From positions 1 through 64,000 of the forward strand of contig CAYUSB010000034.1 in the NCBI GenBank assembly GCA_964447205.1: 64,000 bases of DNA, written 5' to 3'. Positions 1 through 10,147 of the stretch are shown here, in pieces. Numbering within the stretch: position 1 is the first letter of the stretch; each line of letters starts with the position of its first letter. Source of the DNA: JAEUKH01 sp964447205 (lineage in GTDB: Bacteria > Myxococcota_A > Polyangia > Polyangiales > Ga0077539). The notes beneath the pieces were generated by a model, which did not search any database, was not told where the DNA came from, and saw only the letters and a list, made by a program, of their open reading frames with translations. The position numbers and the translations under genes are program-made.

Positions 1-495
1 GGCGCGGCGGCGGTCGCGGGCAGGTCGGGCGGATACGGCGCGGCGATGGGCAACGGCGACACGAGCACCGACCGCACCCTGCGGCTGGGCGGCGGCGGCG
101 GCGGCGGCGGGGCGGGCAACGCGCAGGAGGCGGGCGGCGGCGGCGGCGGCGCGGGGGGCGGGTACGTGGTCCTGTACGCGGCCGAGCGCCTGGTGCTCGG
201 CGCGACGGGGCGGGTCGTGGCCAACGGGGCGGGCGGCGGCGGCGGGTCGCGCGACAACGGCGGCAATTCCACCTCGGCCCCGGGTGGCGCGGGCGCGGGC
301 GGGGGCGTGCTGATCGAGGGCAGGGTCGTGGAGGTGCAGGGCACGATCGGGACGCGGGTGTCGGCCCGCGGCGGCGGCGCGGCGGTGACCAACGGCGGGA
401 CGATCAAGGTCTTCTACGGGACGTGGACGGGCGAGCGACCGGGCACCTCGACGGCGGGCCGCGTGTACGACGCGGGGGCGAGCTCGTTCCGCTGA
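1..495 (+). CDS. Gly-rich surface-type protein, C-terminal part (5' end outside window)
   Basis: The reading frame is open from the first base and stops at 493-495, so 164 codons of a longer protein are present. Glycine dominates, with runs of six to eight Gly interrupted by Ala, Asn and short hydrophobic strands such as VVLYAAERLVLG and GVLIEGRVVEVQG. This alternation of Gly loops and short beta strands is typical of extracellular beta-helix or fibrous proteins of Myxococcota. No catalytic motif or C-terminal sorting signal is visible. The long GGC/GGG runs make the region prone to slippage. The function is unknown; an exported structural protein is an inference from composition only. Confidence 0.6.
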   Translation, partial: GAAAVAGRSGGYGAAMGNGDTSTDRTLRLGGGGGGGGAGNAQEAGGGGGGAGGGYVVLYAAERLVLGATGRVVANGAGGGGGSRDNGGNSTSAPGGAGAGGGVLIEGRVVEVQGTIGTRVSARGGGAAVTNGGTIKVFYGTWTGERPGTSTAGRVYDAGASSFR

Positions 496-544
496 CGGGG
501 CCCGAGGCGGGGGCTGCGGGCGGCGCCGCAGCTGTCCAGCCCCG

Positions 545-754
545 CTACGAGCGCTTCATCTGCGGGTGAGCCGGGGCGCTCTCGTCGTCGGTCTCCGGGC
601 CCTCTTCGTCGTGGGAAGGGCTCGCCTCGAGGAGCATGGCCTGCTGCACCTGGAGGTGTGTGGGCGAGAGCGCCACCCGCAACCCGAGGTTCACCGTCGC
701 CCCGACCAGGGCCAGCGCGGTCACGAGGCCAGCAGGGAGTACAGCGGTGTCCAC
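545..754 (-). CDS. Small hypothetical protein with one hydrophobic segment
   Basis: A 69-codon frame begins with GTG eight bases beyond the stop of the gene upstream on the same strand (763-1278), so the two could be co-transcribed. The N-terminus is hydrophobic (about residues 3-28, with LVTALALVGATVNLGL), followed by a short amphipathic stretch and an acidic, Ser-rich tail. It resembles a single-pass membrane peptide. The Shine-Dalgarno is poor and the GTG start is chosen mainly by position, so the gene is plausible but not proven. I recognise no family. Confidence 0.4.
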   Translation of the reverse strand: MDTAVLPAGLVTALALVGATVNLGLRVALSPTHLQVQQAMLLEASPSHDEEGPETDDESAPAHPQMKRS

Positions 755-762
755 AGCGGGAT

Positions 763-1278
763 CTACAGGTCGACGACCTCGATGACGTCGGTCTCCTGCG
801 CTCCCTCGCTGAGGTCGATGAGCGCGTCGAGCAGGTGCCCGAACGCATCGCCGAGAGTCGTCATGGAGGCGTCGGTCGGCAGGCCCGCGCTCCCGTGCGC
901 ACCGACGACGGTCGTCTCGCGGCGCTCGGGCGGGGGCCACTTGAGGCTGACCACCGCCTGGGTGCGCAGGCTCACGGCGAACTCGTGCATCGGCTTCGCG
1001 GCGAGGGCGCCGCGCGCGACGACGAGTTCGTCGTGGAGCCGCCCCGCGGGCACCGCGACGCGTCCGAGCGTCAGAGCGCTGCCAACGGCGTGCAGCGCCT
1101 CGAAATCGCCCCCGGGAGCGCCGCCCTCCAGGTGGTGTTGTACGTTGTCGCGGAGCATGGCGTAGTAGATCCAGCGTTGCTCGACGGTGCCCTTGCGGCT
1201 CTTGAATGACAGGCTCACGTGCTGGACCTTCTCGGGTGGCTTGGGCGGGGCCGCAGCAGGCTCACGCCGACCGAGCAT
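763..1278 (-). CDS. Hypothetical protein, 171 aa
   Basis: An ATG-initiated frame of 171 codons with balanced composition, unlike its Arg/Pro-rich shadows on the other strand. After a Pro-rich N-terminus it contains a probable mixed alpha/beta fold: HVSLSFKSRKG, then WIYYAMLRDNVQHH, and an acidic C-terminus ending EVVDL. There is no signal peptide, membrane segment or recognised catalytic motif. The mean hydrophobicity suggests a soluble cytoplasmic protein. It lies between a Gly-rich surface-protein gene and a HAD hydrolase, which gives no functional hint. A small membrane-peptide gene appears to follow it. Function unknown. Confidence 0.55.
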   Translation of the reverse strand: MLGRREPAAAPPKPPEKVQHVSLSFKSRKGTVEQRWIYYAMLRDNVQHHLEGGAPGGDFEALHAVGSALTLGRVAVPAGRLHDELVVARGALAAKPMHEFAVSLRTQAVVSLKWPPPERRETTVVGAHGSAGLPTDASMTTLGDAFGHLLDALIDLSEGAQETDVIEVVDL

Positions 1279-1408
1279 ACCCCTTCACCACAACAACACG
1301 CCATGGCCACGAGCACGGGTTTACACCGAGCGGCGGGAACGCGGTCTCGATCTTCACTCGGCGGGATACGGCGTCGATCGCGAAGTGGAGGGCGCGGGGG
1401 CTCGAACT

Positions 1409-2266
1409 TCAGCCTCCGGGCGCCCTGGGCCCAATGGACTCCAGGAGGTAGGTCGGGGGCCTCTCGGCGTCGAGGGCCGCCTGGCGTGCGGTGACCCCGG
1501 TGAGGCACAGGGCCGAGGCGATGCCCGCGGCCTGGGCCCCGGCGATGTCGGTGTGGAGCTGGTCGCCCACCATCACGGCGTCGCGGGTGCCAAGCCGTAC
1601 AAAGGCCTCCTCGAAGATCAACGTGGCGGGTTTCCCCAGGGGTAGAAAGCGGGGCGTGAGCTCGGGGAAACGCAGGGCGAGGGCGGCTTCGAGCATCACG
1701 GCCATCGACCCCGCCGTGAAGCCGTAGCGTCCCTGAGACCCGGGGTAGATCAGGTCGGGGTTGGCCAGGAGGAGGGCCGGGCGGCGCCCCGCGTCGAAGG
1801 CCCGCACGAGGAGCGAGAGGGTGGCGTTCATCCCTTCGAGGAAGGGAAATCCCGCGTCGTCGGCCAGGACCACCACCTCGACCTCGGCGTCGGCCCGGGC
1901 GGGCACGATCTCGGCGCCCGAACGGGCCACGAAGGCCACCGCGTCGTCCGACCCGAGGACCACACAGCGGGCCCGATCGAGGCCGTGGTCACGCAGCCAC
2001 GGGGCCACCAGGGCGCCCGACGAGAGGATCCGCTCGGCCGCGACCGGCAGCCCGAGACCCTGGAGCCGGGCGGCGTTGGTGGCCTCCGAGCGCGAGGCGT
2101 CGTTGGTCACCACCAGCCACGGGACCCCATCGGACTCCAGGCCCGACACGGCCTCGGCGGCCCCGGGGAGGGCCCCTTCCTCGTCGACCAGGACCCCGTA
2201 GGCGTCGAGAAGAATGGCGGCGTGCTGCTGGCGGAGGTCGTCGAGCGTTACGGTGCGGGGCGTCAC
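1409..2266 (-). CDS. HAD-superfamily hydrolase, subclass IIA (NagD-like)
   Basis: A 285-aa cytoplasmic phosphatase of the haloacid dehalogenase superfamily. Motif I is LLDAYGV near residues 19-25. The nucleophile Asp21 is present, but the usual second Asp is Tyr, a pattern known in some class IIA members. Motif II (WLVVTNDAS) holds the Thr, the Lys of motif III lies in LGKPATLIF, and motif IV is MVGDQLHTDIAGA. The C2-type cap lies between motifs II and III, as in NagD and pyridoxal/4-nitrophenyl phosphatases. Length fits the family. The substrate cannot be read from sequence; a sugar phosphate or nucleotide is typical. The ATG start gives the standard short N-terminus before motif I. Confidence 0.85.
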   Translation of the reverse strand: MTPRTVTLDDLRQQHAAILLDAYGVLVDEEGALPGAAEAVSGLESDGVPWLVVTNDASRSEATNAARLQGLGLPVAAERILSSGALVAPWLRDHGLDRARCVVLGSDDAVAFVARSGAEIVPARADAEVEVVVLADDAGFPFLEGMNATLSLLVRAFDAGRRPALLLANPDLIYPGSQGRYGFTAGSMAVMLEAALALRFPELTPRFLPLGKPATLIFEEAFVRLGTRDAVMVGDQLHTDIAGAQAAGIASALCLTGVTARQAALDAERPPTYLLESIGPRAPGG

Positions 2267-2401
2267 AAGGGAGGCGTTTGGGCCGCGACCCCGCCGCGTG
2301 TCAAGGCCGCCCGCGCAGGAGGCTCGCGGTCAGATGCGGATCGAGGCCTTGGAGACTCGCTCGTCCATCGACACTCGGCGCGACGGGGAGGATCTCGCAC
2401 C

Positions 2402-2847
2402 GTCCGGCGAGGACACCCTGACGACCCCCCGGCGCTCACACTCCGCCTCCTGCTCGCGCTCGCCGCCGGATGCTCCAGTACGCCCGAGGGCCCCTCGGAC
2501 ACGCGCGACGCGGCCGTCGTGGAGGACAGCGCCCGTCCGTTTGTGCTCGGGGCGATCTCAATACGACGGCGGGCAGCGCGGTGGGGGACGTCTTTCGGGC
2601 CACGGGGTTCATGAGGAATACGCGCACGGCGGCCGATCGTGTGGTCAACAGTGGCTGCAAGACCTTCAACGACCGCGCCGGTACGGCCGGCCTCCAGTTG
2701 TGCCCCGGAGGCGAGGCCGTGCACATCGACCACGTGTGGGTGATCCGCACGGAGATGAGGGTCGAGCGGTACGGGGTGCCCGCGGACGAGCGCACCTCGC
2801 GGGCAAGCGATCACGACCCGGTCACGACCATCCTGGAGCGCCGCTGA
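2402..2847 (+). pseudogene. Decayed endonuclease/exonuclease/phosphatase-family lipoprotein
   Basis: Two pieces of one ancestral gene are visible. In one frame (about 2426-2545) there is a lipoprotein-like N-terminus: hydrophobic RLLLALAAG, a lipobox Cys, then an Asp/Thr/Pro-rich linker, with no good start codon left. In the next frame (about 2545-2847) there is a C-terminal segment with GDLNTT, HIDHVWV and SDHDPVTT, the metal and catalytic motifs of the endonuclease/exonuclease/phosphatase fold. That fold is normally about 250 residues; here roughly half is missing and the frame changes at the junction. The simplest reading is an internal deletion plus frameshift. No function is expected. 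Confidence 0.6.
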
Positions 2848-2916
2848 TCGATCCGTGAAGCTGGACGGACCGTTGGCGACCGCGCGCCGCACCCTCGGGC
2901 GGGGCTGACGATCGCG

Positions 2917-4008
2917 CTATCGCGACGAGACCTGCCCGGCGCGATCGGAGCCCTGACGGGCGAGCATCCATCCCGGGTACTCCGCGGGGAGGGCCGAGAC
3001 CCGGTCGAGGGTGGCGAGCTCCTCGGCGTCGAGCACGACATCGACCGAGGCGAGGTTGTCGAGGAGCTGGGCGTCGGTCTTCGCCCCCATGATCACGCTG
3101 GTCACCCACGGGCGGTGAAGCAGCCACGCGAGGGCGATCTGGGCCACGCTCACCCCGCGGGCGGCGGCCATGGGGGTCATCGCGTCGACGCAGTCAAACG
3201 CGCGCTCCCGGTTGACGGGCGGGAAGTCAAAGCTCGCGCGGCGCGACCCCTCGGGGGCGGTGAAGTCGCGCCGAAACTTCCCCGACAACAGCCCCCCCGC
3301 GAGGGGACTCCACGGCAGGATCGCGAGCCCCTCGCTCTGGGCCAGGGGCACGACCTCGCGCTCGATGTCGCGCCCCGCGACGGTGTAGTACATCTGCATC
3401 GACGCGAAGCGGGCCTGCCCCTTGCGCTCGGCGAGCCCCAGGGCCTTCGCGGTCTCCCAGGCCGGGCAGTTGCAGAGCCCCACGTAGCGCGCCTTGCCCG
3501 CCCGCACGACGGCGTCGAGGGCGTCGACCACCTCCTCCAGCGGGGTCAGGGGGTCGGAGCCGTGGATCTGGTAGAGGTCGACGTAGTCCATGCCGAGGCG
3601 CCCGAGGCTGGCGTCGATGGCGTCGAGGACATGCTTGCGCGAGAGGCCGTTGATGTTGCGGGCCCGGCTTCGGCGGTCGGCCTCGGCGCGCTGGGCGTCG
3701 GTGGCGTCGGGGGGCAGCAGGTCGCTCACGCGCCCGTGCACCTTCGTAGCGATCACCACCTCGTCGCGGCGCAGCCCGTTGCGCCGTACGGCCTCGCCCA
3801 GGATGCGCTCGGAGAGGCCGTTGGCGTACACGTCCGCGGTGTCGAAGAAGTTGACCCCGGCGTCGAAGGCCCGGCGCACGAGCTGGTCCGCGGTGGCCTG
3901 GTCCTGCGCCCCGACGACGCGCCAGAACCCGTCTCCGCCGAAGGTCATGGTGCCGAAGCACAGCTCAGAGACCACGAGCCCCGTACGCCCGAGAGTGCGG
4001 TATTTCAT
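2917..4008 (-). CDS. Aldo/keto reductase
   Basis: A 363-aa NADPH-dependent aldehyde/ketone reductase with a TIM-barrel fold. It starts MKYRTLGRTGL, the normal start of the group that includes the potassium-channel beta subunit and YajO-like reductases. A longer upstream frame adds a non-homologous Arg-rich leader, so I chose the ATG at 4008. Catalytic tetrad: Asp and Tyr in DTADVYANG, Lys in IATKVHG, His in YQIHGSD. The cofactor-binding C-terminus contains ILPWSPLAGGLLSGK. It is cytoplasmic, transcribed away from the small membrane-protein gene that follows. Substrate unknown. Confidence 0.92.
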   Translation of the reverse strand: MKYRTLGRTGLVVSELCFGTMTFGGDGFWRVVGAQDQATADQLVRRAFDAGVNFFDTADVYANGLSERILGEAVRRNGLRRDEVVIATKVHGRVSDLLPPDATDAQRAEADRRSRARNINGLSRKHVLDAIDASLGRLGMDYVDLYQIHGSDPLTPLEEVVDALDAVVRAGKARYVGLCNCPAWETAKALGLAERKGQARFASMQMYYTVAGRDIEREVVPLAQSEGLAILPWSPLAGGLLSGKFRRDFTAPEGSRRASFDFPPVNRERAFDCVDAMTPMAAARGVSVAQIALAWLLHRPWVTSVIMGAKTDAQLLDNLASVDVVLDAEELATLDRVSALPAEYPGWMLARQGSDRAGQVSSR

Positions 4009-4125
4009 CCCCCGGTTCTGTACCGGGTGAGCTCCCGCCCCGTCAACGTCGACCCGGGGCGAAGTGCTCCCGGTCGTGGCGAGGCGGGCACGACGCGTGC
4101 GTTCAACCTTCGGCACAACCCCAGT

Positions 4126-4136
4126 GGAGGTGATCC
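4126..4136 (+). promoter_or_regulatory. Unusually strong Shine-Dalgarno (GGAGGTGATCC)
   Basis: Eleven consecutive bases equal the complement of the conserved 3' end of bacterial 16S rRNA. They end directly before the ATG at 4137, leaving six bases between GGAGG and the start. This fixes the start of the following small gene and predicts strong ribosome recruitment. Confidence 0.75.
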
Positions 4137-4322
4137 ATGTTGAAGCGGATCCTCATCGCCCTTGGTCTTCGCAACGCGCCCACGCCCGTGCGCACCTACG
4201 TCGCCGCGTCGGGCCTGGTGGGCGGCCTCCCGGCGCTGGCCTACGTGGCCTGGAGGCACCGTGACAAGATTGCGGCACTGTGGCGCACTGTCACCACCCG
4301 CCGCCGCGCGGCCACGGCGTAG
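4137..4322 (+). CDS. Small membrane protein, 61 aa
   Basis: A 61-codon gene supported by an extended Shine-Dalgarno abutting its ATG. Layout: a short basic amphipathic N-terminus (MLKRILIALGLR), a central Gly/Ala/Leu hydrophobic segment (about residues 18-42, VAASGLVGGLPALAYVAW), and a strongly basic tail rich in Arg. That is the shape of a single-pass inner-membrane protein with a cytoplasmic basic tail. It has no recognised family. It is divergent from the aldo/keto reductase and convergent with the thiamine-diphosphate enzyme, so it is probably monocistronic. A structural or stress-related small membrane protein is a guess only. Confidence 0.7.
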   Translation: MLKRILIALGLRNAPTPVRTYVAASGLVGGLPALAYVAWRHRDKIAALWRTVTTRRRAATA

Positions 4323-4340
4323 CGCCAACGCCTGTCGCCG

Positions 4341-4375
4341 CTCCCCCGACCGGTCAGGGCCGCTCGGAGGGGGAG
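4341..4375. terminator. Candidate bidirectional hairpin between convergent genes
   Basis: CTCCCCC at 4341-4347 pairs with GGGGGAG at 4369-4375, and part of the 21-base interior can extend the stem. It lies in the 62-base gap between the stops of the small membrane gene (+) and the thiamine-diphosphate enzyme (-). No clear T tract follows on either side. Confidence 0.35.
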
Positions 4376-4384
4376 AAAGCCCGG

Positions 4385-6031
4385 TTACACGCTGATCGAG
4401 CCCTTGCGAAACTCGCTCGATGCGATCTTGACGTTGACCACCGCGGGGCGGTTTTCGCGCTGGGCAAACTGGAAGGCCCGCTCCAGGGCCGGGCGCACCC
4501 CCTCAGCGGTCTCGACCCAGGCCCCGTGGCACCCCAGGGCCTGGGCCACCTGGTCGTACCGGGTGTACGCGAGGCCCGTGGCCACGGCCCGCGCCTCGCC
4601 GAAGAACTCCACCTGCCCGCGCCGGATCTGGGTCCACCCCGCGTCGTTTCCGATGAGGCACACCACCCCGATCCCCTGACGGGCCATGGCCTCGAGCTCC
4701 ATGGCGTGCAGCCCGAAGGCCCCGTCGCCGTACACCAACACCACCTTCGCCCCGGGGCGGGCGAGCTTGGCCGCCATCGCGTACCCAGGGCCGACCCCGA
4801 GGGTCCCGAGGGGCCCCGGGTCCATCCAGAGCCCCGGCCGACGAACCCGCGTCACGTACGCCGCCGTGGCCACAAAATCGCCCCCGTCGCCGATCACGAT
4901 GGAGTCGTCGTCAAGAAACTTGTCGAGCTCCCCGCAGACGCGCAGGGGATTGGGCGGGTCGCTCGTGGCCTGGATCTCCGCGGCCATCTTGGCCCGGGAC
5001 TTGTCTTCGAGGCTACGAATGGAGGCGATCCAGCCGCTGCGGTCGGGTTGGGCCCCGAGGCCTGCGGCCAGGGCCTGGAGGAGCAGACCGGTGTCGGACA
5101 CAAGGCCCACGTCGACCCCGCGGTTGTGGCCGAGGGTGGTGGGGTCGCGGTCGACCTTGATGATCTTGGTGTCGCGGGACCAGGTGGGTTCGCGGCCGTA
5201 ATCGACGCGGAAGTCGAAGGGGGTCCCGCACATCAGGACTACGTCGGCCCCGGCCAGGGCGGCTCGGCGTGACCGGGAGAAGAGGCACGGGTGGTCGAGG
5301 GGGAGGGCTCCGCGGGCCATCCCGTTGACGAAGGTGGGCATCGGGAACCGCGCGAGAAGGGCCGCGAGGGCACCCTCGTCGCGCGACCATCGGAGCTGGC
5401 TCCCGACGATGGCCACGGGGCGCTCGGCCTTCTCCAGGAGGGCGATGGCCCGGGCGAGCTCGGCGGGGTCGGGGGCCGACTGGGCCCGCGCGCGCGAGGT
5501 CGACGGGTCGGGAAACTCCTCGGTGTCGGCGAACCCCATCAAGATGTCGAGGGGCATCTCCAGGTACACCGGGCCCGGAACCCCCGCCGTGGCCACCCGG
5601 AAGGCCGTGCTCACATACTCGGGCAGGCGCTCGGTGTGCAGGACCCGATAGCTCGCCTTGGTGATGCTCTTGATGAGGTCGAGGTGGTTCATGTCCTGGA
5701 GGGACCCGCGGTCGGTGAGGAGGGCCGGCCCCGCGCCCCCGATGCACACCATCGGGACCCCAGCGCGTTGGGCGTTGGCCAGGGCCGTCACCACGTCGGT
5801 GACCCCCGGGCCCGCCGTCACGGCGCACACCCCTGGCTCGCCCGTCACCCGGGCCCACCCGTCGGCCGCGTGCCCCGCGGTCTGCTCGTGCCGAACGTCC
5901 ACCACCCGGATGCCCGTGTCGAGGCAGCCGTCGTAGATGTTCTGAATGTGCCCGCCGCAGAGGGTGAAGAGATGGGACACCCCCTCGCGCTTGAGCTGCT
6001 CTGCCACCAGTCGTCCGCCATGTGCCATCAT
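4385..6031 (-). CDS. Thiamine-diphosphate-dependent enzyme (acetolactate synthase / 2-hydroxyacyl-CoA lyase family)
   Basis: A 548-aa enzyme with the three domains of the acetolactate-synthase/pyruvate-decarboxylase superfamily. The N-terminal domain holds the cofactor-activating Glu in DVRHEQTAG (about residue 47) and the AVTAGPG loop. A central Rossmann-like domain follows. The C-terminal domain has the diphosphate/Mg site VYGDGAFG with the downstream Asn in IGNDAGW. The wording of the N-terminal domain resembles ILVBL/HACL2-type proteins, which cleave 2-hydroxyacyl-CoA, more than biosynthetic IlvB, and no small subunit is nearby. It is divergent from an acyl-CoA dehydrogenase, so fatty-acid breakdown is a reasonable context. 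The start is the first of two adjacent ATGs, nine bases after GGAGGGTGA. Exact substrate uncertain. Confidence 0.85.
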   Translation of the reverse strand: MMAHGGRLVAEQLKREGVSHLFTLCGGHIQNIYDGCLDTGIRVVDVRHEQTAGHAADGWARVTGEPGVCAVTAGPGVTDVVTALANAQRAGVPMVCIGGAGPALLTDRGSLQDMNHLDLIKSITKASYRVLHTERLPEYVSTAFRVATAGVPGPVYLEMPLDILMGFADTEEFPDPSTSRARAQSAPDPAELARAIALLEKAERPVAIVGSQLRWSRDEGALAALLARFPMPTFVNGMARGALPLDHPCLFSRSRRAALAGADVVLMCGTPFDFRVDYGREPTWSRDTKIIKVDRDPTTLGHNRGVDVGLVSDTGLLLQALAAGLGAQPDRSGWIASIRSLEDKSRAKMAAEIQATSDPPNPLRVCGELDKFLDDDSIVIGDGGDFVATAAYVTRVRRPGLWMDPGPLGTLGVGPGYAMAAKLARPGAKVVLVYGDGAFGLHAMELEAMARQGIGVVCLIGNDAGWTQIRRGQVEFFGEARAVATGLAYTRYDQVAQALGCHGAWVETAEGVRPALERAFQFAQRENRPAVVNVKIASSEFRKGSISV

Positions 6032-6115
6032 CGTCGTGTCACCCTCCGAGGTCTCCGCAGTGTGCGTCGGGGCCACGACCGTACAACAATTCTCAACCCC
6101 AGCGCGGAGCACGGC

Positions 6116-6144
6116 TTGACGCGCTGCGCCAGGGGGACTAACGA
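6116..6144 (+). promoter_or_regulatory. Candidate sigma70-type promoter for the acyl-CoA dehydrogenase gene
   Basis: TTGACG (6116-6121) and TAACGA (6139-6144) are separated by 17 bases and lie about 90 bases before the GTG start at 6237, in the divergent gap. The -35 matches the consensus well, the -10 only partly. Confidence 0.4.
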
Positions 6145-6236
6145 CTGAATCGCCATTCATTCGCCGCTGGTTTGAGGGCCCTCACCGATCCGGGTCGGGC
6201 CGCCACCGAGCGTGATGGGCGATCGTGGAGGTGCCC

Positions 6237-8078
<1,842 letters not shown>

Positions 8079-9356
8079 CTACCGCCGACGCGTCCGCTGG
8101 GGCTGGTTGAGGGCCTCCAGACGCCGGGCCACGTCCGCCCGGTCGATCGGGCCCTCTCCCGCCAGGGCCGCCTCGAAGGCCTCCCGGGCCTGCGTGCGGT
8201 TTCCCTCCTCCGCCGCGATGATCCCACGCAACAGAAGGGCCTCGGCCCGCCGGGGCTCGGCCTGCAAGACCCGGTCGAGGTACGCCCGGGCGAGGGAGTT
8301 CTGCTGGGTGCGTTGGGCGAGTTGGGCCGCCCGGAGCCGGGCGTTCATGTCGGCCGGGGCCCGGTCGATGGCCGCGTCCCACACCTCCATGGCCTGCGAC
8401 TCCCGCCCCGTGTGCTCCAGGACCTCCGCGAGGGCCACGTGGGCCGCGGCGTCGTTGGCCACCTGGCGGATCCCCTCCCGCAGCGGGGCCTCGGCCTCCT
8501 GCCACTGCCCACGGCCGACCAGGCTCCGCCCGAGGCCCGTCTGGGCCCCCGGCTGCGTCGGGGCCAGCCGAACGGCCTCCTGGTAGACCGCCAGGGCCTC
8601 TCCCGGGCGCCCGAGCGCGAGAAGGGCCTCACCGTGCGCCACCAGGGCCTCGGGCCACGCTGGGCGGTCCTGGCAGGCCCTGCGCAGGAGGGGGAGGGCC
8701 TCGGTGGGGTTTCGCCGCTGTCGCAGGAGATACCGCCCGAGGCTCAAGGCCGCGGCGGGGTCGGTCGGGTCGACCTCGACGGCCCGGCGATAGGCCGCGA
8801 GGGCCTCGTCGGGGCGTTGGGCCATCTCGTAGAGCTGCCCGAGCCCGAGGTGGGGGTCGGCCCGGCCCGGGAGCCCCGAGGCCGCCGCGCGGTACGAGGC
8901 CTCGGCCGCGGACACGTTGGACCCCAGGCGCTCGGTGTCGGCCCGCACGAGCAGGAGCTCTCCATCGTTGGGGTGCTGGAGGCCAGCCGGCTGGAGCTCG
9001 CGTTGGGCCAGGGCCACCCGCTGCCAGACCAGGTACGCCCGGGCGAGGCAGATGCGCCGTTGGGGCCCCGCGGGCAGGGCGTTGCAGGCGGCCTGGGCGG
9101 GACGAAAGTTGCCCTGGTCGAAGCGCACCCGGGCCACCTCCCACAGGGCCTCGACCCGGGTGGCTGGCGACCGGGCGGCGGGCCCGAGGGTGCGCAGGGC
9201 CTCGTCGAAGCGCCCCGCCCGGCGTTGGGCCCGGCCGAGGCGGAGGAGGTTGGCGGGGTCGGTCCCGGCCGCCCGCAGGCTCTCCAGGGCGGACTCTTGC
9301 GCCGAGGCCGTGGCGGGCGCGAGGACGAGCAGGGCGGCGAGGGTCAGGGGCTTCAT
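8079..9356 (-). CDS. Exported tetratricopeptide-repeat protein
   Basis: A 425-aa protein with a signal peptide (MKPLTLAALLVLAPATASA) followed by about ten TPR-like helical hairpins. Signatures such as LGLGQLYEMAQRPDEALAAYRRAVEVDP and repeated A-x-A-L/A-x-Y patterns run through residues 30-420. It should be periplasmic and act as a protein-protein scaffold. The ATG overlaps the stop of the upstream HAD gene (ATGA), so translation is probably coupled. A long upstream extension of the frame is discarded because the signal peptide begins at this ATG. Partner unknown. Confidence 0.85.
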   Translation of the reverse strand: MKPLTLAALLVLAPATASAQESALESLRAAGTDPANLLRLGRAQRRAGRFDEALRTLGPAARSPATRVEALWEVARVRFDQGNFRPAQAACNALPAGPQRRICLARAYLVWQRVALAQRELQPAGLQHPNDGELLLVRADTERLGSNVSAAEASYRAAASGLPGRADPHLGLGQLYEMAQRPDEALAAYRRAVEVDPTDPAAALSLGRYLLRQRRNPTEALPLLRRACQDRPAWPEALVAHGEALLALGRPGEALAVYQEAVRLAPTQPGAQTGLGRSLVGRGQWQEAEAPLREGIRQVANDAAAHVALAEVLEHTGRESQAMEVWDAAIDRAPADMNARLRAAQLAQRTQQNSLARAYLDRVLQAEPRRAEALLLRGIIAAEEGNRTQAREAFEAALAGEGPIDRADVARRLEALNQPQRTRRR

Positions 9357-10147
9357 CGCAGGGTCTCCTGGGGAGGTGAGACGGGGGACGGGCCCGCGAT
9401 GATCACATCGGTCCGGGCGGCCAGGGCCGAGACGAGGGCGGCCTTGGGGCGCACGAGCACCGGGGTCGAGACCCCGAGGAGGAACGTGGCGTCCCAGTGG
9501 CCGTCGCCCATCCCGAGGGCCGCGGGCCAGGCCCCCACGCGGCGCAGGGCCTCGACCTTGCCCCCGTGCAGCGGAATCGGCGCGGCGAGGCGACCCCGGA
9601 CCCAACCCGGGGTCACGGTCAGGGCGCCGCCCGAGACCGTGTCGTAGGGCACCGAGGCCCGGCGGAGGGCCTCGGCCACGAGGGTCCCGAGGCTGCCGGT
9701 GACCACGTGGAGGGTGGCCCCGAGGCGCCGGGCCTCGCGCAGGAAGGCGCGTACGTCGGGGTGGATCCGCGGCACCACGCGCTCGGCCGCGGCGGCGAGG
9801 AGGGCCTGGTGTTCGTGCAGGTCGCGCTCGCCCAGGCACTCGGCCTGCAGGGCGCACAGGGGGACGATGTCGATGCGCCCGGCGGCGTAGCCGGCCATCA
9901 GGCTCAGGGCGTCTTCGGGCACGCTCCCCTGCGCCGCGTCGCCGAGGAGCTCCCGGGCCCCCGCGAGGAAACGCGCCCGCCCTTCGCCCCGAAGGTCATC
10001 GGGTTGGGTGACCAGGAGGAAGGCCTCGTCGCCGAGGTCGCCGGCCCAGAGGGTCCCGTCGGCGTCGGTGGCCACGGCCCGGGGATACCCTTCGGGGGCC
10101 TCGCACAGCCGACGCAGGGCGGGCTCGATCCAGGCGTCGTCGGTCAA
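9353..10147 (-). CDS. HAD-family phosphatase (phosphoserine-phosphatase-like)
   Basis: About 264 aa. Motif I ATDADGTLW carries both catalytic Asp residues. A helical C1-type cap follows, then HVVTGS with the motif II hydroxyl residue, the motif III Lys in HGGKVEAL, and GMGDGHWDATFL with the metal-binding Asp residues. This order and spacing match subclass IB (SerB and relatives). The start is taken as a TTG whose bases overlap the TGA of the upstream gene (TTTTGA). A GTG nearer motif I would leave an unusually short N-terminus. The downstream TPR gene overlaps by four bases, so three genes form a coupled leftward operon. Substrate not determinable. Confidence 0.8.
   Translation of the reverse strand: MTDDAWIEPALRRLCEAPEGYPRAVATDADGTLWAGDLGDEAFLLVTQPDDLRGEGRARFLAGARELLGDAAQGSVPEDALSLMAGYAAGRIDIVPLCALQAECLGERDLHEHQALLAAAAERVVPRIHPDVRAFLREARRLGATLHVVTGSLGTLVAEALRRASVPYDTVSGGALTVTPGWVRGRLAAPIPLHGGKVEALRRVGAWPAALGMGDGHWDATFLLGVSTPVLVRPKAALVSALAARTDVIIAGPSPVSPPQETLR

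Noticed and set aside
1378..1420. T-arm-like GGGGCTCGAACTTC resembling part of a tRNA
   Set aside because: No acceptor, D or anticodon arms can be built around it; only a short stem around the T-loop-like bases is possible.
9357..9857. N-terminal extension of the TPR protein frame
   Set aside because: It overlaps the real HAD phosphatase gene and lacks homology; the signal peptide begins at 9356.
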